Below, piece after piece: positions 37,441-52,865 of a DNA stretch of 64,000 bases; position 1 is the first letter of the stretch, and every line of letters begins with the position of its first letter. The notes under the pieces are model-generated. The model was given only the letters and a program-made list of their open reading frames with translations, had not been told where the DNA came from and did not search any database. The stretch comes from Macrobrachium rosenbergii (lineage: Eukaryota; Arthropoda; Malacostraca; Decapoda; Palaemonidae). The translations under genes and the position numbers were made by a program. Location of the stretch: assembly GCF_040412425.1 (NCBI RefSeq), contig NC_089744.1, positions 29,112,501-29,176,500 on the forward strand, given 5' to 3'.

Positions 37441-38265
37441 CTTACGTGTGTGTGAGTGAAATTAGGAGTTCTTATCTTGGCAGTTACACATCTGACTGGG
37501 GAACCAACACACACGTAAAAGAGTAAGATTAGGTTATCTAATAATGCAAGTAAGGGAAGGACTCTGGAGGGAAATTCTGGGTCTAAATTAATTAAATGTA
37601 TTCTTTTCAGGCGAATTAATACAAGTGTTAAAATTGACAGCCAACACAATAAAGAATTAATGCTGATATATAACACTTAATTGCTTGATGAATGGATGTA
37701 GGGCACAGTGGAGGCAGATGATATCTCAGTGCAGAGAATGGAAAACAATCACTGGATGAGCCTAAGCACAGTTAATCTTTAAAACGGGAGTACTGAAGGC
37801 TGAAGGAGGTGACATTAAAATATAATCAAGTAAATTACACTTAAAACACTGATTTGGGGATATCGACAATTTTTTAGGGTCTTAAGAAAATGCAAGTGAA
37901 AATGGAAGCGGTATGAGATAAGACCGAACACTCCCCCCACCACACAGTACTTTGTCCCTGGGGCGAAGATTCGTGGATGTAAAGTCAGTAGGATACTCCG
38001 TTGAGTGAGACTTATACGATTGGCACTAAGGCGGCACTTGGATGGGTAGGCTATCAGTCAAGCCAAGTTCGAGCGGTGTGCTCAGGGACAGAGTAATACT
38101 CTGTGGTTTGTACTGGGTCAGTCGCTGGTCTGCTCCTTGTTGACTCCTAACCGTGCCTTGTATGACTTCTCTTTCTGCTGTTGTTTGCTGCCTTGGGTGT
38201 ACCGGTGCGACCGATCCTATGTGTGTGAATTCCGTTAGCCCGCCCCCATGCGCTTCACGTGTCAC
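37441..38265 (-). mobile_element. Possible LTR-retrotransposon 3' end (polypurine tract and LTR)
   Basis: On the minus strand a purine run GGTGGGGGGAG (about 37941-37931) is followed at once by TGTTCGGTCTTATC. That is the polypurine-tract/TG-start layout of a 3' LTR. Upstream (38265-38026) lies an 80-codon open frame without recognised domain. No second LTR, TG..CA end pair or RT was found, so this is tentative. Confidence 0.35.
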
Positions 38266-38884
<619 letters not shown>

Positions 38885-38886
<2 letters not shown>

Positions 38887-39823
38887 TCCTCACGGAGACG
38901 TTCGGAAACAAAGAGTGGTGCGCGTCATAAAACAAGGAAAGTCGGTGGAAAATGAGTTTGTCGTTGTCATGATAACGGTCGTTTATAGATTTTGTGTCCG
39001 GAGTGAACACATTGGCCGATCGATATCTGCTTTTGATTCGTTGGCCACCCTCCTAGATCCTCTTATAACGGTCAGTCAGAAGAAGAAGAAGAAAGAAAGA
39101 AAGAAAGAAAGATTCTCTCCTCTCCTTGTTTTTCTCTTCCTTTTGAGTGCCTGGTTTGTCTCGCCATTAAAGTTGATCATTAGGCAAGAGTCTCTCTCTG
39201 TTCCCGTGCAGGTGTGAGTCTGTTCCCTTGCAGGTGTGACCGTGTGAGTGATCTCATATATTATTTTAGTATATGTGATCTTATATGGTGAGAATTACTA
39301 TATATTTATTTTTTTTTATTGTTTGTCATGATTACATACATACGGTTGATTGTTGAACCTCTTTTATTATAGTCGATCCGCTGACAGGTTTATAAAAGCA
39401 GGAAGGGGAGTCTTGTTAGCGTTAAGGTGCCAGTAGATTTTAAGAGTAGCCTACTCACTGCTGATTTTGTTGTGTTGAGTTCGCTTTTTTTGTGGAGGTG
39501 AGATGTTAAAAAAAGTTTTTATCATATTCTGATTTTTATGTTATGTTTGATGGATGTTTTATTTCTTTCAGTTGAACTTTCTCGAACTATATTTTTAGTC
39601 ATTTTTATTTGAAGACGCAACATGTCAGGTTTATTACCAAGCGTAATAATTCAACATCAGAATTTCATTATCATTTGGCTTTTTTTTAAAGGTATCATGA
39701 AATTTTGTACGTGTTCCTTGCTTACGCGTATATTCAGTTGAAAGGTGCTACATTCTTGCACTCATTATTTATGACAACTGGTACGTATTCTACTGAGAAA
39801 AATTATATGCTCTAGGGTTGCCC
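38885..39823. other. Gene-free spacer
   Basis: A short tandem (CTGTTCCC(G/T)TGCAGGTGTGA) lies near 39198-39240. No gene is recognised. Confidence 0.5.
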
Positions 39824-39894
39824 AGTCAAAAGTGCATTGTGCTTAATCTGTAGAATCGTACATAATACAGATTAAGCACAATGCACTTTTGACT
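39824..39894. repeat. Perfect 29 bp inverted repeat (hairpin)
   Basis: Arms 39824-39852 and 39866-39894 are exact reverse complements (left arm begins AGTCAAAAGTGCATTGTGCT) with a 13 bp spacer. A 180 bp (TA)n block starts about 11 bp downstream. It could form a long RNA or DNA hairpin. There is no evidence of transcription. Confidence 0.95.
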
Positions 39895-39905
39895 AGATAA
39901 GGTAA

Positions 39906-40090
<185 letters not shown>

Positions 40091-40436
40091 CACGTATGGA
40101 CGAATAATATAACAATGACATGTTTCCATATAAAACAAAAAATATTTCATCTAATAATGTAATAACGTTGACCAGAAACTTCTTTTCACTTTAGAGACAG
40201 AACCTCTGTTTACTGAGATCCGCTTGACACTTATCTTTTCTAAGCAGGAAATTGAAGCCATACGAAGATATTGCCCTATTGGCCTTTATGAAGTTAAAAA
40301 ATAAATTAGCCTGTTAGTAACCAGAACGTTCTCTCATGTAATGGCAACTTTTACCAAAGAAGTTTGGTATGGGCAGCTCCTTCAGCCAACCTTTGCACGA
40401 AAATTTTCGGAACACATTTTCCCGTCTTTTCAACCT

Positions 40437-40437
40437 C

Positions 40438-40512
<75 letters not shown>

Positions 40513-40790
40513 AAGATGAGCCCTGTTCATATGGAACAAGCCGACAGGGGCCATCAACTTCAAACTTCCAGAGAACATGGTGTTCATTTGAAAGTGACTG
40601 AAGTTAATAGGAAATACAAAAAGATCTCTAATTAAAAAAGAAAATAATAAATGCAATAACACAAAAAGACCGCTTATTAAGAAATAAATTAATAAATTTA
40701 CAAATTAATAAATAAATAGAAATGTAAGTAAATGATTAAAATGCAAGGGTGAATATTATTAGGAAAGAAATACATTGCATATTCGCTCAA
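40437..40790 (-). mobile_element. CR1/L2-like LINE, 3' end fragment (copy E)
   Basis: The terminal (ATT)n tail (40439-40510) is followed on + by CAGAAGATGAGCCCTGTTCA, TATGGAACAAGCC and ATGGTGTTCATT, the inverse of the family 3' UTR. The copy ends near the ORF2 stop region. Confidence 0.8.
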
Positions 40791-42335
<1,545 letters not shown>

Positions 42336-42580
42336 GAATTCAGTTTCAGTGAAGGAAACTCTTTCAGACCGAGTTTCATGACTCCAAATTTTACAGACCA
42401 TGTTTTCCGTAAGAGTTTTCTGTGGTCAAGTTTTCTGGTCACACAACAAGCGCTTTACATTCCCTAACCTCAGTTGATCGTTGTCTTTGTCCAGAGTTGA
42501 TCTCGTTTTCGTAGTTTTATTCGCTTTATTAGACCAGAGGAGAGAGAAAATGGGGTGCAAGTAAGAAACACGGTAAATTA

Positions 42581-42581
<1 letters not shown>

Positions 42582-42672
<91 letters not shown>
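42582..42672. repeat. (CT)n-(CA)n compound microsatellite
   Basis: About 66 bp CT followed by about 24 bp CA. Confidence 0.97.
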
Positions 42673-43130
42673 TACACATATATGCAAAGGTGCCCTTTCA
42701 GGCTTCCAGGAAGCGTTAGCATCATCCTGGTCTGTTGCTCAGTGATTGATTGATTGATGGATATGATGATCATTGTAGCTGCCTTGATTGTCTTCTATTG
42801 ATCAGAAGGCTCTTAGTCTCACTTGGGCCTTCGTTCGCTTCAAGTGTAAGAAAGTGAGAGAGAGGGATTTTGCTGGGGTTTGTGAGTACTTGTGAAAGGG
42901 GGAAGATTTTGACGTATTTCTGTTTTTATTCCATTGATATATCGCCTGAATTGCATTTCAGATTTGTGAAATGGGCGGTGTAATGTGTCAGTTATGTGGG
43001 TAAAACCCCCAACTGTATGCTTCAGATACGATACGAAAACTTTAACAGCAGGGGACTTTCCAGAGGCTGCTCATTTTCCATCAGTCACTCAGAATACAAG
43101 TCCCACTTGTACATACATACATACATACAT

Positions 43131-43300
<170 letters not shown>

Positions 43301-43944
43301 GTATAGTGGATAATAATTGTATAAAATTTATGACTTGGATACTTACAGCATATGGCAGGCGCTTAATTGTGGGTTTATTTCTACATTGGATGCCCAAATT
43401 ATTCTGGATTTTTTTTCTTTTTTGCAGAACATAAAACAATTAAGTAAATAAAATTTCAACTGGATTGTAAAATTTCCAAGTGACATTGCTGTGATAATTC
43501 CATCATTATCTGTATGCTTGTTATTGTTTATTTTATTGTATTATAGCTGATGTCTTGTTTTCTCTTCTGGTATTAGATATTTTATTTTAAAATGAAATAT
43601 GAAGGGGCGAAAAACAAGCACACAGTTGGGAAACTTTGTATATTTATGTGCTTTAATTTTTTTTTTTTTGTCAGTTTGCTAAGCTCGTTGGGGAAAAATA
43701 TAGTCCATTACCGTAATAATTCTGAAGAGATATAATTTGCTTTGTAAAAACATCGCATGTTTGTACAAAAGGGGGAAAAGAATAAAAACATTTTAACGTT
43801 ATTTCATGTTGAATGTATGTATGGCATAATTTTTTCTTGTTTTTTAGTACAGGGATCTTAATGGCTTTTCATGTGCTTAGCAAATGCGTCTCATATTTCA
43901 TTCTCCAACATTTGTGTAGGCAATGGTTATTGCAATTTGTTATG
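43301..43944. other. Gene-free spacer
   Basis: Nothing recognised. Confidence 0.5.
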
Positions 43945-44510
43945 AAGTTTCATTTAGTAGTTTGCTCTTGGTGGGTATGACTTGGACCATCGACGGATGC
44001 TCTCTTGTTTAACAATTTTTCTTAAGTTGTATTTTAATAGAGATCTTTCATACTGACACTTGATCCCTGATCATCCTATTCCCTGCCTAGATTAACCAGT
44101 ATTGTTGAAAAGCAGCATCAGTATGTAGTAAATGTGCTTCGCTGTCGAACCTCTCAGTTCTAGAGGTCTTTTATTCCTCACACCGTTGGACTCTGGAACA
44201 GTCTCTCTAAGGATGTCGTGCAATTGGAACTTCAGAAGTTCAGGCGAAGATGCAATGCATTACTATCCTAATTAAGTTTTCCTTGATTCATTTTAATCTT
44301 TTGCTTTCATGTTTATCCATGTATTTATTAATTTGCTAATTTATTTTTTCTTTTCTACTAAGTGATCCCTTCTTTCTGTATTTCCCGATACCTTCTGTTA
44401 CTTCTTTATAATGAAGACCATATTCTGTGGAAGTTTGAACTTCAAGTCATTGGCTCCTTTGGGCTTGTTCTATATGAATAAGATTCATCTTCCGAATAGT
44501 AATAAACAAG
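43945..44510 (+). mobile_element. CR1/L2-like LINE, 3' end copy F (plus strand)
   Basis: Encodes the ORF2 C-terminus: YDLDHRRMLSCL, then VLRCRTSQF, a stop, RSFIPHTVGLWNSL and VVQLELQKFRRRCNALLS, ending in TAA at about 44269. The family 3' UTR follows (TGGCTCCTTTGGGCTTGTTC) and an AATAGTAATAA tail. It is the only sizeable copy of this family on the plus strand. Confidence 0.82.
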
Positions 44511-45087
44511 TCAGGTGAGAAATGAGGTGAAAAATGAGAAGTTTCTAAATACTGCTAAGGAAAACTTGATCATTTCACGTGCCTAATTGTTGTTCGTAAC
44601 TATTACTACATCTCTTTCCTTGTTTTTTTTAGGAGAATGGTTTCCCACAAGAGCTGTGAAGTATAATCGTTATTTCCTGAAAGAATTCTCAAAGGGCTTA
44701 AACAATGAAGCCTTTTCTGTCTGGAATTACGAGCGTAATTTTCGATAGCATCCTTGAATAATGTATGTGCTTATGATTGATTTATTTTAATATAGTGCAA
44801 ACTCTGCCACACTCTGAGTGAACCTCGAAATGCTTCTGAAAACATTACCGTAATCAGGAAATTTTTTTGGGGAGCTGTGGCGGTCAGCAAGCCCAGACCA
44901 GATTGCTTTCAAAACCTCATTTTTTCCTGGTTCTTCTTTCCCTGGTTCATATACACTGTCTGTCTCTGGATTCCACCTTCCCATTTTATCATGCCTGGGC
45001 GAGATAAATTGCCGTTTCCGTCAGCCTTTTCGTAGAAGAAGAATGGAGTGCAGTGAAGCACATACTGTCCTAATGGTAAACTGGACG
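44511..45087. other. Gene-free spacer
   Basis: A 66-codon minus-strand open frame (44984-44787) contains PDYGNVFRSISRFTQSVAEF. I do not recognise it, and it lacks splice or element context. Confidence 0.4.
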
Positions 45088-45352
45088 GATCACAGGCATT
45101 ACTTTAGGTTCTTTGCAGCGTCCCTTCGGCCTCTAGCTGCTACCCTTTTCATGCCTTTTACTGTACCTCCGTCCATATTCTCTTCTAGCTTACTTTCCAC
45201 CCTTTCCTAATAATTGATTCATAGTACCAGCTGCGAGGTTTTCCTCCTGTTACACTTTTCAAACCTTTTCTCAATTTCCCTTATTTTCCTTTCAGCGCTG
45301 AATGACCTCATAGGTCCCAGCGCTTGGCCTTCAGCCTCAATTCTATATCTGT
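45088..45352 (+). repeat. 280-bp interspersed repeat, copy 8
   Basis: From GGCATTACTTTAGGTTCTTT through AATGACCTCATAGGTCCCAG to GGCCTTCAGCCTCAATTCTA. Confidence 0.87.
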
Positions 45353-46057
45353 TTTATTCTTAAACCATAATTCACCATCGAAACTTCACGAAGCTGATGT
45401 TCTGCAACGTAAAACCTCATAACCGTGGCATGACGTGCAGCAGCTCTGTACCTTGTTCAGCAGCTGTGTACCATGTTCAGCAGTGTGTACCTGTCGTTTG
45501 TCATATAAACGTTGTTCGCGCTTATTGTGTGTCTCGCGTGGAATTGCCTCCATTACCATCATAGAACGTAACACTTGAGCACCGTTTGTGTGTTTTGTTT
45601 GTTTGTTTGTCCTTGCAAATTGCTCGAAGCTCATAACAATTGCAGTGAAGTCTTCACCATCCCCCCTCCCCCACCACCCTCTACCACACCTGTGCTAATA
45701 AAGACTTATTAAAGTTGCATTGTGGGACTGATTGTTGCTGCTGAAATATAATGTCTTCCGTCAGCACGGTGGATTTTTTTAAAGATTCAGAAAAGAAAAA
45801 AATATTTCAGCATTTATTTAATTCTTTATTTGTGATGCTTCATTTTCCCGGAAATATAAAGTCGTAATATAACCTACAGGTTTTTTCTTCTTTTAATACA
45901 ACACTTACTTTTTCATTGTCTACATAATGGCAGCGTATACATATACATGAACGTGAAATGCAAATAAGTTGCATTTTGTCTTAACCCCAGGATCACTCCT
46001 CAATTCCAACTCGCAAGAGATTATAACTCCGTCCATATCTCTTTCGTAGTTCGTCAC

Positions 46058-46060
<3 letters not shown>
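45353..46060. other. Gene-free spacer
   Basis: A short tandem (GTTCAGCAG(C)TGTGTACC) lies near 45430-45492. No gene is recognised. Confidence 0.5.

Positions 46061-46134
<74 letters not shown>
46061..46134. repeat. (CT)n microsatellite
   Basis: Pure CT. A second CT tract lies at about 46500-46562. Confidence 0.97.
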
Positions 46135-46138
<4 letters not shown>

Positions 46139-46498
46139 GTGATCTTTGGAAAACTTCTCTAATCTTCTATTCTCTTCAGATTCCTCACATATGATCAAAG
46201 GTGCTGCAAATCTCTGAGAGTTTAAAAGTGCCACCAGGTTTTCTTTTAAAATGTAGAGCTGAAAAATGGCGATTTATTTATTTAATAGTATACATAGCAG
46301 ATTGCCAGCTTTTCCTAGCGTCGTAGATGCTGTATTAAAATAGCGTAGACAACAAAAGAATTTTTGTTTTCACTTTTCATCCATTTGCTATCATTAGATT
46401 GTTTTTAAGACGTTTATGGAATTAGCTTACACCCCAACGTTTTTCTTGCTTCGTTTTGGCCTTTGTATGTTTATGAGAAAATTGCCAAAGTTGTACAG

Positions 46499-46562
<64 letters not shown>

Positions 46563-46565
<3 letters not shown>

Positions 46566-47350
46566 GATTATTTTCAACTTTCAGCCAGAGAATCCTTAAA
46601 TGGTGATCTTGTATATCTTACATATTACGTCAACCTGAATGTGAAGCGTTTAAGAAAGGTGACACACGATAATGGCACCATGCATTTCAGTTCTGTACAG
46701 GATTTGGGGATAATCCTGAACAGTGGGACATCTTATATGGCATCTAACAGAAGACATGGAATTTTGCATTGACTCATTGATTTTTGCATTGACTCACTGA
46801 GTTTTGTATCGAATCTTTATGAGTAGCATTTATTCACCAAGACGGAGACGGAGCTATAAAGGCAAGCCGTAAAGCTTCCAGGAAATAGAGTGAAGCCGAG
46901 TTGAATTGCCCTGGAATGTTTCCAGGATGTTAATGGAAATTTAATGATGGTGGTAACCATTCGGAAGATGAACCTGGTTAAAAGGCTTGCGTTTTTATCG
47001 TCGTTTCATGATGATTATCGTCTTTTTTTGTGTCTGTGTGTTTTTGTGTCGTTTTAAAACCTGCAAGCCAAGTTTTGTTCCTTAAGGTTGGTTTGGTCTG
47101 ACGGAGTTGGAAACTAGAGTGAGAGAGAGAGAGAATGTTTCTCTTTCTAATCTAGTATTTTCCTTGTCCAGAATAGTTCACATAAAACAGCCTTATTTGC
47201 TTTAAATAGTGGAAGCAACTTTCAAGACTATTTCATAAATTCTTTTTAATATTATTCTCATGGCAGTTTCTTGGCTGAAGAATCTTATTCCTTTTCAATG
47301 AAAGGATCCTGCATCATGCCGAGCAAGGATAAAAATTCGCTGAGTGTAGA

Positions 47351-47353
<3 letters not shown>
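46563..47353. other. Gene-free spacer
   Basis: Nothing recognised. Confidence 0.5.
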
Positions 47354-47425
<72 letters not shown>

Positions 47426-47775
47426 ACGAGATAGCGATTCCAAACTCGAGAATTTTTGTCATTTTTTCCCCCCTGGTTTTGGCTTTTATTACGCACTCAC
47501 GTATATTGAGCTTAAGCACACTATACGTGTGTGTGTGTGTGATATATATATACATATATATATATATATATGTATATATATATGTGTATATACATATGTA
47601 TATATATATATATACTGTATATACACATGTTATACATATATGTGTATATATTTATATTTATATACTGTGTATTTACGTATGTGTGTATATATACAGGTAT
47701 ATATACTGTATATTGTGTGTGTATATATATATAATATATATATATGACTTTTATCATCACCGTGTGTGTGTGTGA

Positions 47776-47834
<59 letters not shown>
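47354..47834. repeat. (CT)n tract and (TA)n/(CA)n mosaic
   Basis: CT at about 47354-47424. TA/GT mosaic at about 47529-47745. CA at about 47778-47834, preceded by an inverse GTGTGTGTG at about 47762, forming a small palindrome GTGTGAGCGCACAC. Confidence 0.95.
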
Positions 47835-47836
<2 letters not shown>

Positions 47837-47867
47837 TAAATGCGTAACGTGTAGAGACGGAGAGGTC

Positions 47868-47935
47868 CTGTGGCCCAGTGGCTATTAACCGTGCATCACC
47901 ATCAGGGTTTTCAAGATCGTCCCCAAGTGGTGACT
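47868..47935 (+). repeat. Possible tRNA-derived fragment
   Basis: Has an A-box-like TGGCCCAGTGG and, about 40 bp later, a degenerate B box (GTTTTCAAGATC). It could be an old tRNA-derived SINE head. Cloverleaf pairing was not confirmed. Confidence 0.3.
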
Positions 47936-48087
47936 TTTGAACAAAATTTTAACTATAAAATAATGAATCATACATCTGGACCACATTCCCATGCAAGAAT
48001 GTTTCCAATAATCTCACACTAAAGATTTTGTTTTTTTTAATATTTGAATGTCCAAATGTCAATGTTTAGTTGAAAGCAATCAATCAC

Positions 48088-48090
<3 letters not shown>

Positions 48091-48156
<66 letters not shown>

Positions 48157-48190
48157 CATACATACATACATACATACATACATACATACA

Positions 48191-48220
<30 letters not shown>
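48091..48220. repeat. (TA)n-(CATA)n microsatellite
   Basis: About 60 bp TA followed by about 70 bp of CATA. Confidence 0.97.
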
Positions 48221-48224
<4 letters not shown>

Positions 48225-49174
48225 CACATATACACACAAGGCTTGACTTATAACAGGAAGATATGTAGTGTAAAACTCTTGATAATTATGACAGGAAAAT
48301 ATGAATACCGATCTCGCATCTGAAGTTGCCTTGAAGTTCAGTGATGGATTCATAATTGAGATACCAACTCAAAAAGTCGGGTATAACGTCTTAGACATAA
48401 GGAGAGGAAGAAAGCCGGTCGAAGAGACGTCCCAACGAGCGAGATCATGACGACGTTTGATTTTCTTCCTCCGCGCGTGTTGAGCGTCGAGGGAGGAGAA
48501 TTATTAGTTCACGCCCCAGGGAAATGTTGGCAGTTTTCGCTTGCAAGGAAGAAGGACGCGTCCCCTCACGTAATTAGGTCACGTGGAGGTGGCAGCTGAG
48601 ATGCCAGATATTTGTGTGAAGTGATTCTTGAAATGATTCTTGACTCACTTCCCGAGGCCGTGAGTCATTTCGCCTTCTATTGACGTTAGGTATATGACTC
48701 GACCACCACCAGTAGTGAGGTGTAACGACCATTTGTTTGTGGTTGTTCTTTGTCAGCGTTTGTGTTATAGCATTAAGTTGGGTGTGTCCAGATTAATGTC
48801 GGAAAGTAATTGTATCAACTTTCTGACATCAAACCGAATTGGGTTTTCTCCACTTATTTTGCTGGTAGTCACTTGCAAAATAATTTTTAAAGCCTATATT
48901 ATTTTATTGCAGACGTGAATGGTCTTCATATGTTTTCAGCTATTTAAAAAATCTTTTCCACCACGGCATGTGTTAGTGGTTCGCGGTAAATACTGAGATA
49001 CATTTGTGGAATTTAATTTTAACTGACCGATTTCCACTGTGTCTCTTTGAACGTCTGTATATACGGATAGGTCGTAGAGTAATTCTCAGAATTTAACGCT
49101 ACATGTATTGATAGGTTGTAGAACAATTCTCAGAATTTTACCCTGCGTACATTGATAGGTTGCATATATTGATA

Positions 49175-49237
<63 letters not shown>

Positions 49238-49845
49238 AGGCTTTAAAAGTAATTGTTTTATCTTAGGCAGTTGCATTTGAAAGCAGATCTTATGGCATAA
49301 TTATATTATATGACAATCACAAATAATGCCATTTATTCTAGGAGAGCCCGCTTCCCTTTGATGATTGTCATCTCGCACAGGTACTTTTAAGTGTCCAGAA
49401 ATCACATAAATTCCACGTAAGCTTCTTAAAATTGGCCAAAGCTTTACTCTTTCCCTTCTCAGTTATTAAGTTTGTGTGCTAAACGACGTACTTTGATGGA
49501 GACACGACGAAAAGTATCATCAACAGCACATAACCACCGCATTTGTATTGTAGGTTTTGTGGATGTAAATTTACTGGTAAAACAGTTATTTACCAATGTA
49601 TTGTCGATGGTGTGATAAGGTCATTTGAAAGCTGGACCCGGTGTAATGGTATTAGTGTAAGTTATATGTGTGTGTGTGTGTGTACCCACACACCCGGTTT
49701 CTTAAATTGCCCAGCCTCGTGCATGGTGAAAGGGAGCCAATAGTATCTTGATGAATGTGGGCTGTGATATTAATTGAACCTGGGAATATCGGTGGAACAG
49801 AGAGCCTTAGTGGGCCTGACCTAGTCTCATTAATGAGAGCTTAGC

Positions 49846-49850
<5 letters not shown>
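48221..49850. other. Spacer with one CpG-richer patch and (ATT)n
   Basis: 48400-48620 is noticeably richer in CG dinucleotides and CACGT motifs than its surroundings. An (ATT)n tract sits at about 49171-49238 without an attached LINE end. No gene is recognised. Confidence 0.45.

Positions 49851-49919
<69 letters not shown>
49851..49919. repeat. (CT)n microsatellite
   Basis: Pure CT at the 3' boundary of the R2-type LINE, followed by its A/T-rich tail. Confidence 0.97.
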
Positions 49920-49923
<4 letters not shown>

Positions 49924-52865
49924 TTATTATTATTTATTTATTTTTTTTTTTTGGTCTATCACAGCCATCCTATTCGACTGGATGGTTTTTATAGTGTGGG
50001 GTTCGGGGTTGCATCCTTAGGAGTCCATCACTTTTCTCACTGTGTGCGCTGTTTCTAGTAGCACACTTTTCTGCATTAGTCCTGGAGCTACTTCGGCATC
50101 AAGTTTTTCCAGATTCCTTTTCAGTGAAATTTGGATCGTGCCTAGTGTTCCTATGATTATGGGTACAATTTCCACTGGCATATTCCATATCTTTCTTATT
50201 TCGATTTTCAGGTCTTGATACTTATCAGTTTTCTCTTTCTTTCTTTCTCATCTACTCTGGTGTCCCATGGTATTGCGACATCAATGAGTGATACTTTCTT
50301 GATTTTGTCAATCAACGTCACGTTTGGTCTATTGGCACGTATCTCCCTATCTGTTCTGATACCAAAGTCCCAGAGGATCTTTGCCTGATCGTTTTCTGTC
50401 ACTCCCTCAGGTTGGTGTTCGTACCACTTATTACTGCAAGCTAGCTGGTGTTTCTTGCACAGGCTCCAGTATAGGGCTTTTGCTAGTGAATCATGCCTCT
50501 TTTTGTACTGGTTCTGTGCAAGCGCCAGACATTCGCTTGCTATGCGGTTTATGGTCTCGCCTTTCATATTGCACTTCTTGCATATGGGTGAGATGTTATT
50601 TCCATCTGTTGTTCTTTGGATATATCTGGTTCTTAGGGCCTGATCTTGTGCTGCTATTAGCATTCCTTCTGTTTCCTTCTTGAGTTCTCCCCTCTGTAGC
50701 CATTGCCATGTTTCGTCACTGCCCAGTTCTTTTGTCTGTCTCATGTGCTGTCTATACATTGGTTTGTTGTGCCATTCCTCTGTTCTGTTTTTCATTCTCC
50801 TGTCCCTGTATTTTTGGGTCTTCATTAACTTTTATTATTCCTTCTTCCCATGCACTCCCTAGCCACTCCTCTTCACTGGTTTTCAGATATTGCCCCGGTG
50901 CTCTGCTCTCAATGTTGACGCAGTCCTCTATGTTCGTAACCCTCTCCCCCCTTCCTTTCATGTTATGTATAGTCTGTCCGTATTTGCTCTTGGGTGTAGT
51001 GCTTTGTGTATTGTCATATGTTTTCTAGTTTTCTGGTCTATGCTGCAAGAGTTTCAGCCTTTGTCCACTGCACTACCCCTGTGCTGTATCTGATTACTGG
51101 TACTGCCCATGTGTTTATGGCTTTCATCATGTTTCTGGCGTTGAGTTTTGACTTAAGTATCACCTTAAGTCTCTGCATATATTCTTTCTTGATCGTGTCC
51201 TTCATCTCTTGGTGTTTTATATCCTCTCACTCCATTATTCCCAGATATTTGTATTCTGTCTCATCAGTGTGTTTGACACTATTCCCGTCTGGTAGCTTTA
51301 TCCCTTCAGTCCTTGTTACTCTGCCTTTTTGTATGTTGATCAAGGGGCATTTTTCTATTCCAAACTCCATCCTGATGTCCCCAGATACAATCCTTACAGT
51401 CTGGATTAGGGTATCTATTTCCTTGATGTTCTTACCATACAGCTTGATGTCGTCCATGAACATCAGATGGTTAATTCTGTTGCCTCCTCTCTTGAGTCGT
51501 TACCCAGCATCCATCTTCTGCAGTACTTTTGTCATGGGAATCATGGCTACTATGAAGAGTAGTGGGGACAGTGAGTCTCCTTGAAAGATCCCTGTCCTGA
51601 TGTTAACCTCTGTTAGTCTTATCCCAGAGCTTGTAATACTGTATCTCAGTTGTGCATTGTATTTTCAAGGAAGCTGATGGTGTTTTCCTCTGCTCCATAT
51701 ATTTTCAGGCATTCTATTAGCCACATGTGCGGTATCATGTCAAAGGCTTTCTGGTAGTCAATCCATGCCATGCTTAGGTTGGTTCTCCTTCTCTTGCTAT
51801 TCTTCATTACCATTTTGCCTATTAGGAGCTGGTCTTGTGTGCCCCTACACTTCCTTCTGCAGCCTTTCTGTTGGTGGGGGATGGTGTTTGTGTCCTCTAG
51901 GTAGTTGTATAGCCTTTCACTGATGATACCTGTTAGTAACTTCCACATTATTGGTAGGCAGGTGATAGACCTTTAGTAACTTGCTATATTTCCCTTGTTC
52001 TTGTCTTTCTGTGCTAATGATGTTTACGCTGTGGTCATCCATTTGGGCGTATGGTGGTTTGTGATACAATGCTGGAGTTGTGCTGCTATTCATGGGTGTA
52101 GGGCCTTGAAGTTTTTGAGCCAGTATCCGTGGACTTCATCGCGACCTGGGGCTTTCTAGTTGGGCATTTTCTTTAGTTGGTGTCTGACTGTGTCTGTCAT
52201 GATCTCATTGAATCTTTGTTTTATTCTCCCCATTTCTTCTGCCTTGATTTCCTGGAGCCATGTTGCATGATTGTTTTGTGATACCGGATTGCTCCATATG
52301 TTTTCCCAGAGTCTCTTGCTTGGTTTGGTTTCAGGAATTTCCTGGTGGTTGTCTTCCCCTCTTAGTTGGCTGTATAGTCTTTTCTGGTTGGTTGCGAAGA
52401 GTTTGTTCTGTTGGTATCTTTTATTCCTGTTCATATACCGTTGGATCTTATGTGCTTTGGCTTTAAGCCTCTGTTTTATATCTTCTATTGTGTTGTTTAG
52501 TCCCTTCTCTTGTGCTTTGCATTTCTCATTCGGTTCCTCTCTTGTTTTCTTGCTTCTTAGCCTCTTTTCTGCCATCTCTTTCAGTTTACTCAAGTCAGAT
52601 TTCATTGCCATGATTTGTTTTCCAGGCACCTTTTCCAAGGAGGTTGCTGTTTTGGTTTCTGTTGGGTGGGTTGTGTTGGTGGTGTTGGTGTTCATATCCT
52701 CATGAGTTCTACTACGAGTCTTGCTCCTGCATGTGCCAGGTTATTTGTTTCTGTGATACTGGTGGTGTGGATTAGTCTCATTATTTCATTAACTTCACTT
52801 ATTTTATCCTTTAGTTTCTTTGTGTTGTAGGCTTTCATGGAGGGGATCTTGGTTCGGGTAGTTTA

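Noticed and set aside
44787..44984. 66-codon minus-strand open frame as a possible host exon
   Set aside because: No recognised domain, no clear splice sites at both ends, and similar frames are expected by chance.
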